This document shows positions 1-5,738 of a stretch of DNA of 15,554 nt, one piece after another. The stretch spans positions 1 through 15,554 of the forward strand of contig CAZUZD010000131.1 in NCBI GenBank assembly GCA_964624465.1, given 5' to 3'. Made by a program: the position numbers and the translations under genes. The stretch comes from CAZUZD01 sp964624465 (GTDB taxonomy: Bacteria; Planctomycetota; Planctomycetia; Isosphaerales; Isosphaeraceae). The notes under the pieces are model-generated. The model saw only the letters and a program-made list of their open reading frames with translations. It was not told where the DNA came from and made no database searches. Numbering within the stretch: the stretch's first letter is position 1; each line of letters starts with the position of its first letter.

Positions 1-111
1 GCCCCCGCCGTGCCGCAGCAGGTGGTCGACGCCGGCGTCGACGGCGACCACGGCGTCGAAGACGCTGGGCTGCGGGTCGGGGTCGAGCTGGAGCAGGATC
101 GACGGCTTCAT
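1..111 (-). CDS. Methylene-tetrahydromethanopterin dehydrogenase (MtdA/B/C family), N-terminus only
   Basis: Partial gene: only the first 37 codons lie in the window and the rest runs off the left edge. The protein starts MKPSILLQLDPDPQPSVFDA and continues with VVAVDAGVDHLL. This closely parallels the N-terminus of MtdA (remembered form: K-K-L-L-F-Q-F-D-T-D, then PSVFDVVV and a D-x-G-x-D segment). Family members oxidise methylene-H4MPT to methenyl-H4MPT with NAD(P)+ in the cytoplasm. The neighbouring fae supplies exactly this substrate, which supports the call. Planctomycetes are known for the MtdC subtype, but 37 residues cannot separate A, B and C. The ATG at 111 has a GAGG about 9 bases upstream. 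The gene lies 140 bases downstream of fae on the same strand, with a strong hairpin between them. Confidence 0.75.
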   Translation of the reverse strand, partial: MKPSILLQLDPDPQPSVFDAVVAVDAGVDHLLRHGGG

Positions 112-170
112 CGCTCGGGTCCTCGCGAGGAGAGCAGGGCGGGGCGGGGCAGGGGGCGGACCGGAAACGC

Positions 171-197
171 CGAGGCCCGGGGCATGCCCGGGCCTCG
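171..197 (-). terminator. Perfect hairpin between fae and the dehydrogenase gene
   Basis: Two perfect 11-base arms (cgaggcccggg at 171-181 and its reverse complement at 187-197) flank a 5-base loop. Read on the minus strand it follows the fae stop by about 55 bases and precedes the dehydrogenase start by about 60. Only a short GTTT follows, so it is not a classical terminator with a U-tract. It may cause partial termination, stabilise fae mRNA 3' ends, or be a small repeat. A second palindrome, cctcgcgagg, lies at 121-130, next to the ribosome binding site of the dehydrogenase. Confidence 0.5.
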
Positions 198-251
198 ACG
201 CGCATCAGCAGCGGCGGCGGCAGGCCGAAGCCCGCCGCGCCGGGGGTGGGC

Positions 252-764
252 TCAGACGTTGTTGGCGGCGAACGGGTGCTTGGCGGCGTCCTTGCCCGAG
301 ACCATCTCGGCGGCCGAGGGCTTGCCGGTCATGGCGTTCTCGATGGCGAGCTTGGTCGCCTCGTAGTTGTACTTCTCGATCTTGGCGTCGTCGGCGGCGG
401 CCGGGTGGATGAACACGCCGCAGACGATGACCAGGTCCTCGGCCTTGGCGGCGGGGATCGTGCCGGCGGCGACGCTGTCGGCGACGGCCTTGGCGACGGC
501 CGTCTGCGCCGGGCCGAACATCTGGACGGCCTGCTTCAGCCCCTTGATCGTGACCTTGGTGATCATGACCGTGGCCGGCTTGATCGCCTGGTTCGGGGCG
601 AGCACGGCCAGCAGGTTCGTGTGGCCGGCCGACTGGTTCGAGAGGGCGTTGGCGAAGGCGACGCCGACCGGGCCGGTCTTGGTGCCGATCATGAGGTCGA
701 TGTGGGCGATCTCGTTGCCCTCGCCGACGAGGGCCTCGCCGACGAGCAGGGTGTGATCGGCCAT
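252..764 (-). CDS. fae: Formaldehyde-activating enzyme (5,6,7,8-tetrahydromethanopterin hydro-lyase)
   Basis: The 170-residue protein is the full length of the family. Fae condenses formaldehyde with tetrahydromethanopterin to give methylene-H4MPT in the cytoplasm, the entry step of the methanopterin C1 pathway. The sequence shows VGEALVGEGNEIAHIDLMIG at residues 8-27, with H21 matching the catalytic histidine of methylotroph Fae. Further signatures are LLAVLAPN, KVTIKGLKQAVQMFGPAQ, GVFIHPAAADDAKIEKYNYE and a C-terminal HPFAAN. The ATG at 764 has GGAGAG about 6 bases upstream, so the much longer open frame continuing upstream is not used. The gene is divergent from a small secreted protein across 375 bases and is followed on the same strand by the methylene-H4MPT dehydrogenase. 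High-level expression would be usual for Fae but cannot be seen here. Confidence 0.98.
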   Translation of the reverse strand: MADHTLLVGEALVGEGNEIAHIDLMIGTKTGPVGVAFANALSNQSAGHTNLLAVLAPNQAIKPATVMITKVTIKGLKQAVQMFGPAQTAVAKAVADSVAAGTIPAAKAEDLVIVCGVFIHPAAADDAKIEKYNYEATKLAIENAMTGKPSAAEMVSGKDAAKHPFAANNV

Positions 765-936
765 GGGAAACTCTCCAGAATGGGACAGGGGAGGGGTGAG
801 ACTGGCGACATCATCGCGGATGCGGGATGGCGACGGACCGGGCGTCCGGCCGGTGCTCCCACCGGCGCGGCGGCTGCGGGCGCCCGCGACACGGGGCGGG
901 GCGGCCGGCCTGGCCAGGCGTGCCAGATCGCCCGGC

Positions 937-964
937 ATGATAACAGCGCGGGCCCCGAGAGCAA
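937..964 (-). promoter_or_regulatory. Candidate sigma70-type promoter for fae
   Basis: On the minus strand a TTGCTC box (964-959) is separated by 16 bases from TATCAT (942-937), which matches the -10 consensus at five of six positions. Transcription would start near 930, leaving a leader of about 165 bases before the fae ATG. It is a match by eye only. The low AT content of the genome makes the TATCAT box more notable. Confidence 0.4.
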
Positions 965-1008
965 CCCCCCGGCACGCGACAAACTTGACGAATTCCCCGG
1001 TCAGAAAA

Positions 1009-1025
1009 GGGTTGTTAAACAACCC
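1009..1025. promoter_or_regulatory. AT-rich palindrome, candidate operator
   Basis: A perfect inverted repeat with 8-base arms (gggttgtt and aacaaccc) around a single central A lies in the fae/secreted-protein divergent region. It is followed immediately by a second small palindrome, attgg-tgct-ccaat, at 1027-1040. A possible plus-strand promoter, TTGTTA (1012-1017) then 17 bases then TCCAAT (1035-1040), overlaps the palindrome, as expected if a dimeric regulator bound there. No regulator gene is nearby, so the function is inference. Confidence 0.35.
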
Positions 1026-1139
1026 GATTGGTGCTCCAATGGCGGCTTCGCAAGGGCGCCGTGCCGTTGCGGGACGACCCGGGTCCGGGCCGTCCGAGTC
1101 TGGTTCTGCCTTGATGTCTCCGACCCAGGAGTTGACCCG

Positions 1140-1475
1140 ATGCGCAAGCTGTTCCCGATGCTCGCCGTGGCCGCGCTGTTCGCCGGCGTCTCGTTCGCCG
1201 CCGAGGACAAGACGATCACCGGCAAGCCCGAGTGTGCCAAGTGCACCCTCAAGGAGGACGGCGTCAAGACCTGCACCAACGTCGTCGTCGCCACCGAGGA
1301 CGGCAAGCAGGTCAAGTACTACATGGACCCGGCCAACGCCGTCGCCAAGGAGAATCACGGCAAGGCCGGCTTCTGCCAGGGCAACAAGGACAAGGTCAAG
1401 GTCACCGGCGCCGTCGAGAAGAAGGACGGCAAGATGGTGATCACCCCGTCGAAGATCGAGGTCGTCGAGGGCTGA
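1140..1475 (+). CDS. Small secreted cysteine-containing protein (DUF6370-like)
   Basis: The 111-residue protein begins with a typical Sec signal peptide (MRKLFPMLAVAALFAGVSFA, cleavage likely after residue 20 or 21). The mature part has a CxxC (C32, C35) followed by C45, H73 and C79, in a Lys-rich, beta-prone sequence ending VTGAVEKKDGKMVITPSKIE. I recall this layout (CAKC near the N-terminus, a late C-Q-G, then VTG...KDGK) from small planctomycete proteins annotated DUF6370, but I cannot confirm it. The Cys/His set suggests metal binding or a disulfide; that is inference. AGGAG lies 8 bases before the ATG, which fixes the start. It is divergent from fae and followed by a strong hairpin, so it is probably a single-gene transcript. 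Confidence 0.8.
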   Translation: MRKLFPMLAVAALFAGVSFAAEDKTITGKPECAKCTLKEDGVKTCTNVVVATEDGKQVKYYMDPANAVAKENHGKAGFCQGNKDKVKVTGAVEKKDGKMVITPSKIEVVEG

Positions 1476-1508
1476 TCTCGCCCCCGACCGAACTCGCAGC
1501 GACCCGCT

Positions 1509-1547
1509 CGACGGCGGCCCGGATCCTCGCGATCCCGGCCGCCGTCG
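1509..1547 (+). terminator. Strong hairpin after the small secreted protein gene
   Basis: The outer stem is 11 bp (cgacggcggcc at 1509-1519 against 1537-1547). After one mismatch the inner stem is 5 bp (ggatc/gatcc), closed by a 5-base loop. It lies 33 bases after the stop codon at 1475 and 44 before the ATP-grasp start. There is no U-tract afterwards, but the position and stability fit a terminator or attenuator in a high-GC genome. Confidence 0.5.
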
Positions 1548-1591
1548 GCGCGCGCGGGACTCGCCACCGTCCCAACCCTCCCGAGGTCGCC

Positions 1592-2728
1592 ATGCCGCTG
1601 CTGATCCTGGGCGCCAGCGCGCGGGCCGCGGCGCAGTCGGCCCGCCGCGCCGGCCTCGAACCGCTCGCCATCGACCTGTTCGCCGACCGCGACGCGGGCG
1701 ACGCCATCGCCGTCGACCCGGCCGGCTATCCCGAGAGCCTCTTCGCCGCCGCGGCCTCCGCACCGCCGGGCCCCTGGCTCTACACCGGCGGCCTCGAGAA
1801 CCACCCGGCCCTCATCGCCGCGCTGGCCAGCCGGCGCCCGCTCCTGGGCAACGGGCCCGAGGCGCTCCGGGTGCGCGACCCGATCGCGCTGCAGGACGCA
1901 CTGGCCCGCGCCGGCCTGCCGACTCTCGACGTGCGGGACCCGGTCGCGGGCCGACCGCACAGGGGCGCGTGGCTGGTCAAGCCCCGCCGCTCGGCCGGCG
2001 GCCGGGCCATCGTGCCGCTGGGACCCGAACTCCCGGAGCCGCCCGGCGACTGCTACCTCCAGGAGCGAGTCGAGGGCACCAGCGTGGGCGCCCTCGGGCT
2101 GGCCCGCGACGGCGGCCTGGCCTGCGAGACGATCGGGCTGACGGCCGCCTGGACCGGCCGGCCCGGGAGCCCGTTCGCGTACCGCGGCAGCCTCGGCCCG
2201 CTCGACGTGGCGCCGGCCATCCGCGCGACCGTCGATCGGATGCTGGCGACGATCGCGCACGCCTTCGGCCTGGTCGGTCTGTTCGGGGTCGACCTGGTCG
2301 TGCGGCCCGACGCCGTGCCGCTGGCCGTCGAGGTCAATCCGCGGTACTCGGCGTCGGTCGAGGTGCTGGAACTCGCCACCGGCCGGGCGCTGCTGGCCGA
2401 GCATGTGACAGCGTGCGACCCTTCGCAGCGCCTGACCGGGTCACCGCCACGAGCCGGCCGGCCGGCGGCGGTGGGCAAGGTGATCGTCTTCGCGGCCGGG
2501 CCGGGCCAGGCCCCCGCGCTGGACGACTGGCGGCCGGTCGACGATCCTTGGGAGGTCCCCGCGATCGCCGACGTCCCTCGAACCGGCGTCGCGTTCGAGG
2601 CGGGCGACCCGGTGCTGACGCTGCTCGAGGCCGCCCCCACCGTGGCCGATTGCCGGGCCCGCCTCGAGGCCCGGCTGGCCGGCTGGGACGAGCGGCTGCG
2701 GCAACCGCCCTGGTTGGCGCGCCGCTGA
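1592..2728 (+). CDS. ATP-grasp family protein of the methanopterin C1 island (OrfY-like)
   Basis: The 378-residue protein opens with a Rossmann-like strand (MPLLILGASARAAAQSARRA), as ATP-grasp enzymes do with their pre-ATP-grasp domain. VKPRRSAGG (K130 plus the Gly loop) resembles the nucleotide-binding segment, YLQERVEG (Q157-E158) the hinge, and EVNPRYSASVEVLE (E247, N249) the Mg-binding end. Members join a carboxylate to an amine or thiol using ATP. An ATP-grasp gene, often called orfY, is a recurring member of methanopterin C1 gene islands, where a cofactor-synthesis role has been proposed. Here fae and a methylene-H4MPT dehydrogenase lie close by. The exact substrate is unknown. The ATG at 1592 fits the start of the first beta strand, although the ribosome binding site (cgagg) is weak. 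The residues after about 285 form an uncharacterised C-terminal part. Confidence 0.85.
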   Translation: MPLLILGASARAAAQSARRAGLEPLAIDLFADRDAGDAIAVDPAGYPESLFAAAASAPPGPWLYTGGLENHPALIAALASRRPLLGNGPEALRVRDPIALQDALARAGLPTLDVRDPVAGRPHRGAWLVKPRRSAGGRAIVPLGPELPEPPGDCYLQERVEGTSVGALGLARDGGLACETIGLTAAWTGRPGSPFAYRGSLGPLDVAPAIRATVDRMLATIAHAFGLVGLFGVDLVVRPDAVPLAVEVNPRYSASVEVLELATGRALLAEHVTACDPSQRLTGSPPRAGRPAAVGKVIVFAAGPGQAPALDDWRPVDDPWEVPAIADVPRTGVAFEAGDPVLTLLEAAPTVADCRARLEARLAGWDERLRQPPWLARR

Positions 2729-2764
2729 CCGACCGGGCCCCGCACGCCGAGGGAGGCGATCGCC

Positions 2765-3502
2765 TTGGAGTGGTTCCTGCTCACGCTCAACCGGGTCTTC
2801 AACATCGACCCGATCGCCCTGCTCGCGTGCCTCGCCGGCGTGGCCCTGATCGTCTGGGCGCGACGGCGGGTCGACCGCACGCTGGCGGCCGGCGCCGCCG
2901 TGGCGATCGAGCCGCCCGTGACCGGCCGGGCGGTGGCCGGCGAGATCCTCCGCGCCGCCGGCCTGGAGGCGGTCCCGATCGTCGCGGCCGATGGCCCCGT
3001 CGCCGACTGGTACGACGCCGAGCCGCGCACGCTGCGGCTGTCGCCCGCGACCCTGGCCGGCAGCTCGCGCGCGGCGGTGGGCCTGGCGGCGTTCGAGGCG
3101 GGTCACGCGTTGCAGCACGCCGAGCGGGCCGGGGCGATCGTGCTCTGGGCCCGCGACGGCCTGGCCCAGCTCGGCCGCGTCGGGCCCAGGGCCGCCCTGC
3201 TGGCGATCGTCGCCGGCTTCGGCTTCGACACCCCGCCGCTGATGCACGGCGCCCTGTTCGCCTTCGCCATCTCCGCCGCGCTGCCGCTGGCCGGACTCCC
3301 GTTCGAGCGCGATGCCGCCCGCCGCGCGCGGCGGGCGCTGGCCATGACGGGCCTGATCGACTCGCCACAGCTCGACGCCCTCGCCCCCGTGCTCGACGCC
3401 GCCGGCTGGCGCACGATCGCCGCCGCCCTGCCACGGGTCTGGCGGCCCGGTGGCCACGGGCGGGGCGCCGGCGCCCCGCCCGCCCGGCTCACAGGCTTCT
3501 GA
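2765..3502 (+). CDS. YugP-like zinc metallopeptidase family membrane protein with a lost catalytic histidine
   Basis: A 245-residue protein matching the Zn_peptidase_2 (YugP-like) layout: an N-terminal membrane segment (about 14-32), the DWYDAEPRTLRLSP signature, the peptidase helix, further hydrophobic segments (about 140-180), then LPFERDAARRARRAL in place of the usual L-P-V-E-F-D-A-S-R-R-A. The usual helix reads A-A-H-E-A-G-H-A-x-Q-H-A; here it is AAFEAGHALQHAE. The first zinc-binding His is Phe110 (codon TTC at 3092-3094), while E111, H114 and the later Glu remain. It may therefore be a non-catalytic homologue. A TTG start at 2765 is chosen because GGGAGG lies 8 bases upstream. It sits 36 bases after the ATP-grasp gene and is likely co-transcribed with it. 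Its 3' end overlaps the opposing peroxidase gene by 14 bases. The role in C1 metabolism, if any, is unknown. Confidence 0.8.
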   Translation: MEWFLLTLNRVFNIDPIALLACLAGVALIVWARRRVDRTLAAGAAVAIEPPVTGRAVAGEILRAAGLEAVPIVAADGPVADWYDAEPRTLRLSPATLAGSSRAAVGLAAFEAGHALQHAERAGAIVLWARDGLAQLGRVGPRAALLAIVAGFGFDTPPLMHGALFAFAISAALPLAGLPFERDAARRARRALAMTGLIDSPQLDALAPVLDAAGWRTIAAALPRVWRPGGHGRGAGAPPARLTGF

Positions 3503-5360
3503 GGTACGCGATCAGGTCGTCGAGCTCCTGAGGCTCCAGGGCGCCCAGGCCGGTGACCTGCTCGGGGTCGTGCCACTTCGTGAGCACCTCGTGGAGCGTG
3601 CCGGCCCGGCCGTCGTGCAGGTACGGGTCCTTGTCGTAGAGGCCCCGCAGCGACGGCGGGTTGAACCCCTTGTACACGTCGCCGGGCTCCTCCAGGCCGG
3701 TGATGTGCACCTTGCCGTCGGTGAACTCGGGACCGCCGTGGCAGCGGGCGCAGTCGGCCTTCGCTGACCGGAAGACCCGTTCGCCGCGCTCGGCCTCCGG
3801 GGTCAGCGAGCCATCGGGCTGCCGGTACGGGTTGCGGGGGAAGTCGAGGGTGCCGAGGTAGGCGACGATCGCCTTCACCTCGTCGGCGGTCGGCTGCTGG
3901 CCCTGCATGCTCTTGGTGAACGACTCGACCATCGCCTCGTCGAGGCTGGTCTGCCAGCCGTGCCAGGTCCACGGGCCGGTCGCCTGCACGCGTCGCAGCG
4001 TGGGCACCTTCTTGCGGCTGCGGGCGTGGCTGGTGCTGTAGTCGTGCCAGCCGTCGTTCATGGTGTCGAAGTCGAGGCCGTTGGTGTGGCCGCCGTCGCT
4101 GTGGCAGGTGCCGCAGCTGTACCACTGGTTGAACGAGCGGACCGCGTCGTGGAACAGCGCCTCACCGCGACGCGCCAGGCCGGGCTCGTCGGGCCCGCCC
4201 AGGGGGATCGTGAGGCCCAGCGTGCCGGCCTCGGGGTCGATCACCTGGATCGAGTCGCCCAGGTAGTTGGCCACGTAGAGCGCCTTGCCGTCGGGGGCGA
4301 AGGCCAGCTCGGTGGGCCGGCCGCCGGTGGCGATGCGGCGGAACCGGCCGTCCTCGCGGAGCAGCTCGGGGGCGATCAGGTCGCGGGCGCTGTTCGAGCG
4401 CCAAGGCAGGGGCTTGCCGTCGGCGCGGAAGAGCATGACCTCGTGGGTGCCGCCCAGGCTCACGGCCACGAACTTGCCGTCGGGGCTGATCGCCACGCCG
4501 TGCGCGTCGCCGGCGGCCAGGCCCTGGGGGTCGAGGGAGATCGTCTCGTACGACCGCGAGCCGTCGACCTTCGCGCGGGTCAGCCGCTGGCCGAGCACCC
4601 AGCCGATGTCGATGTTGTTCCGCGTGGTGGCGAACCCGCGGTTCTGCAGGTTGGCGACGTAGGCGTGCTCGCCCCTGGCGTCGATGGCCACCTGCCGCAG
4701 GTTGGCGCCGTTGACCGGCAGCGAGCGGACGACCGCCCAGCCGGCGGTGTCGACCACGTCGAGCGTGCCGGCGCGGCTGCAACCGACGACCAGCGTCTTG
4801 CCGTCCGCCGAGAGGGCCAGGTGCCGGGGCTCGCGGCCCACGGCCAGGTGGTCGACGACGCGGGCGGCGTCCAGGTCGACCTTCACGACCTCGTTGGCGA
4901 TGCCGAGCGCCACGTAGGCCGTCTTGCCGTCGGGCCCGATGGCCACCCCGCGCGGCTCGGCGCCGACCTCGATGCGGGCCACCTCGCGGAGCGTGGCCGG
5001 CCCGACGTCGAGCACCGCCAGGTCGTAGCCGTACCAGTGGCTGACCACGGCCCGCTTGCCGTCGGGGCTGAGCGCCACGCCGGCGGGCCGGTCGCCCGTC
5101 CTGAGCTCGTCGAGCAGCTTGCCCGAGCGGGGATCGACCAGCGAGACCGAATCGGCCGTCTGGTTGGCCGTCAGGAGGCGGGAGCCGTCGGCGCTCAGCG
5201 CCAGCGCGATCGGCGAACGGTGCGGCTCGTCGGCCGTGGCCGTGAGCGTGGCCGCCGGGCGGGCGCCCGCCGGGCGCGGGGTGCGGTCCAGGACCAGCAG
5301 CGCCGCCAGCGGCGCGAGCAGCAGGGCGGGGGCCGTCCGGGCGAGGGAACGTCGCGTCAC
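3489..5360 (-). CDS. YVTN beta-propeller / di-haem cytochrome c peroxidase-like fusion protein
   Basis: The 623-residue exported protein starts with a signal peptide (RRSLARTAPALLLAPLAALL). From about 45 to 395 it has repeated blades of the type LALSADGSRLLTANQTADSV, ending PDGKALYVANYLGDSIQVID, typical of YVTN/YncE beta-propellers. The C-terminal third is like bacterial cytochrome c peroxidase or MauG, with two covalent haem sites, C416-GT-C-H420 and C537-AR-C-H541, and the family signature PPSLRGLYDKDPYLHDGR with TLHEVLTKWH. The product should be periplasmic and redox-active; the substrate is not visible. A GTG start at 5360 is chosen because AAGGAG lies 8 bases upstream and the signal peptide follows directly; the open frame continues 70 codons further upstream without signs of coding. 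It is transcribed alone from a probable promoter at 5466-5495. Confidence 0.93.
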   Translation of the reverse strand: MTRRSLARTAPALLLAPLAALLVLDRTPRPAGARPAATLTATADEPHRSPIALALSADGSRLLTANQTADSVSLVDPRSGKLLDELRTGDRPAGVALSPDGKRAVVSHWYGYDLAVLDVGPATLREVARIEVGAEPRGVAIGPDGKTAYVALGIANEVVKVDLDAARVVDHLAVGREPRHLALSADGKTLVVGCSRAGTLDVVDTAGWAVVRSLPVNGANLRQVAIDARGEHAYVANLQNRGFATTRNNIDIGWVLGQRLTRAKVDGSRSYETISLDPQGLAAGDAHGVAISPDGKFVAVSLGGTHEVMLFRADGKPLPWRSNSARDLIAPELLREDGRFRRIATGGRPTELAFAPDGKALYVANYLGDSIQVIDPEAGTLGLTIPLGGPDEPGLARRGEALFHDAVRSFNQWYSCGTCHSDGGHTNGLDFDTMNDGWHDYSTSHARSRKKVPTLRRVQATGPWTWHGWQTSLDEAMVESFTKSMQGQQPTADEVKAIVAYLGTLDFPRNPYRQPDGSLTPEAERGERVFRSAKADCARCHGGPEFTDGKVHITGLEEPGDVYKGFNPPSLRGLYDKDPYLHDGRAGTLHEVLTKWHDPEQVTGLGALEPQELDDLIAYLRSL

Positions 5361-5465
5361 CGGGGGCGCTCCTTCGGGAACAGTGCGGGAGGCAGGGGGC
5401 GGCGGAAGTCGAGCGATCGATCGGGCAGTCGGCCGGGTGGGCGGGCAGGCACTCCATCGCAGTTC

Positions 5466-5495
5466 AGCATAACGGCCCGCCTCCGGACCGGGCAA
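5466..5495 (-). promoter_or_regulatory. Candidate promoter for the peroxidase-like gene
   Basis: On the minus strand TTGCCC (5495-5490) is followed after 18 bases by TATGCT (5471-5466). The predicted start near 5459 would give a leader of about 100 bases. The AT-containing box stands out in very GC-rich surroundings. The match is imperfect and made by eye. Confidence 0.33.
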
Positions 5496-5538
5496 GCTCG
5501 CCCGCGCCCCGGGGCCCCGTCCGCGGGGACGGGCCGCA

Positions 5539-5575
5539 GGATCCGGGCCCCGAGGAGGGAACCCGGGCATCCCGG
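5539..5575 (-). repeat. REP-like palindrome, same family as the 15036-15487 cluster
   Basis: The stretch begins ggatccgggccccg and ends acccgggcatcccgg with 8 bases between. It aligns without gaps to the reverse complement of the copy at 15201-15238: the first 14 bases are identical, the last 15 differ at two positions and the middle 8 are divergent. The complementary cccgggc and gcccggg halves allow a hairpin. Finding the same unit almost 10 kb away indicates a dispersed repeat family. Confidence 0.65.
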
Positions 5576-5584
5576 AGGGCAGGC

Positions 5585-5725
5585 GTTCCCGTAGGGCGGA
5601 TCAGCGCCAGCGTCATCCGCCGCGCCCGAACTGCGGCCTTCGGATTCGGCCACGGCACCGGTCCGGAGCCAGGCGTCCGACCCGGCCCGGCGGATGACGC
5701 TGGCGCTGATCCGCCCTACGGGAAC
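5585..5725. repeat. MITE-like element with perfect 38-bp inverted arms
   Basis: The left arm (5585-5622) begins gttcccgtagggcggatcag; the right arm (5688-5725) is its exact reverse complement over 38 bases, with 65 unrelated bases between. Each arm also contains its own smaller palindrome (ggcggat ... atccgcc). No open frame resembling a transposase lies inside, so any movement would need help from elsewhere. The right end lies 13 bases past the stop of the CrtC-like gene, so the element may serve as that operon's terminator. A related element is at 14854-14994. Confidence 0.8.
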
Positions 5726-5738
5726 CATGCTCTGGAGG

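Larger units (their letters stand above)
765..1139. other. Divergent intergenic region between fae and the small secreted protein
   Basis: These 375 bases hold no supported gene. They carry a candidate fae promoter (937-964, minus) and an unusually AT-rich patch near 981-1040 with two adjacent palindromes. Long open frames crossing the region on both strands have no recognisable protein family and are taken as high-GC artefacts. Confidence 0.6.
5361..5738. other. Repeat-bearing intergenic region between the peroxidase and carotenoid operon
   Basis: There is no gene in these 378 bases. From right to left along minus-strand transcription it holds a MITE-like inverted repeat (5585-5725), a REP-like palindrome (5539-5575), a short GC hairpin near 5512-5534 (ccgtcc/ggacgg arms) and a promoter candidate for the peroxidase gene. 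The palindromes directly follow the last carotenoid gene and could end its transcript. Confidence 0.7.

Noticed and set aside
985..1020. Promoter made of TTGACG (985-990) and ttaaac (1015-1020)
   Set aside because: The -35-like box is good but the two boxes are 24 bases apart, and nothing like a -10 lies at the 16-18-base distance.
765..1763. Upstream extension of fae to a protein of about 500 residues
   Set aside because: Fae is complete from the ATG at 764 with a good ribosome binding site; the extension is Arg/Pro-rich and covers the opposing small secreted gene.
5361..5570. Upstream extension of the peroxidase gene by 70 codons
   Set aside because: The signal peptide and the AAGGAG site place the start at the GTG at 5360; the extension is Pro/Arg-rich and reads through the REP-like palindrome.
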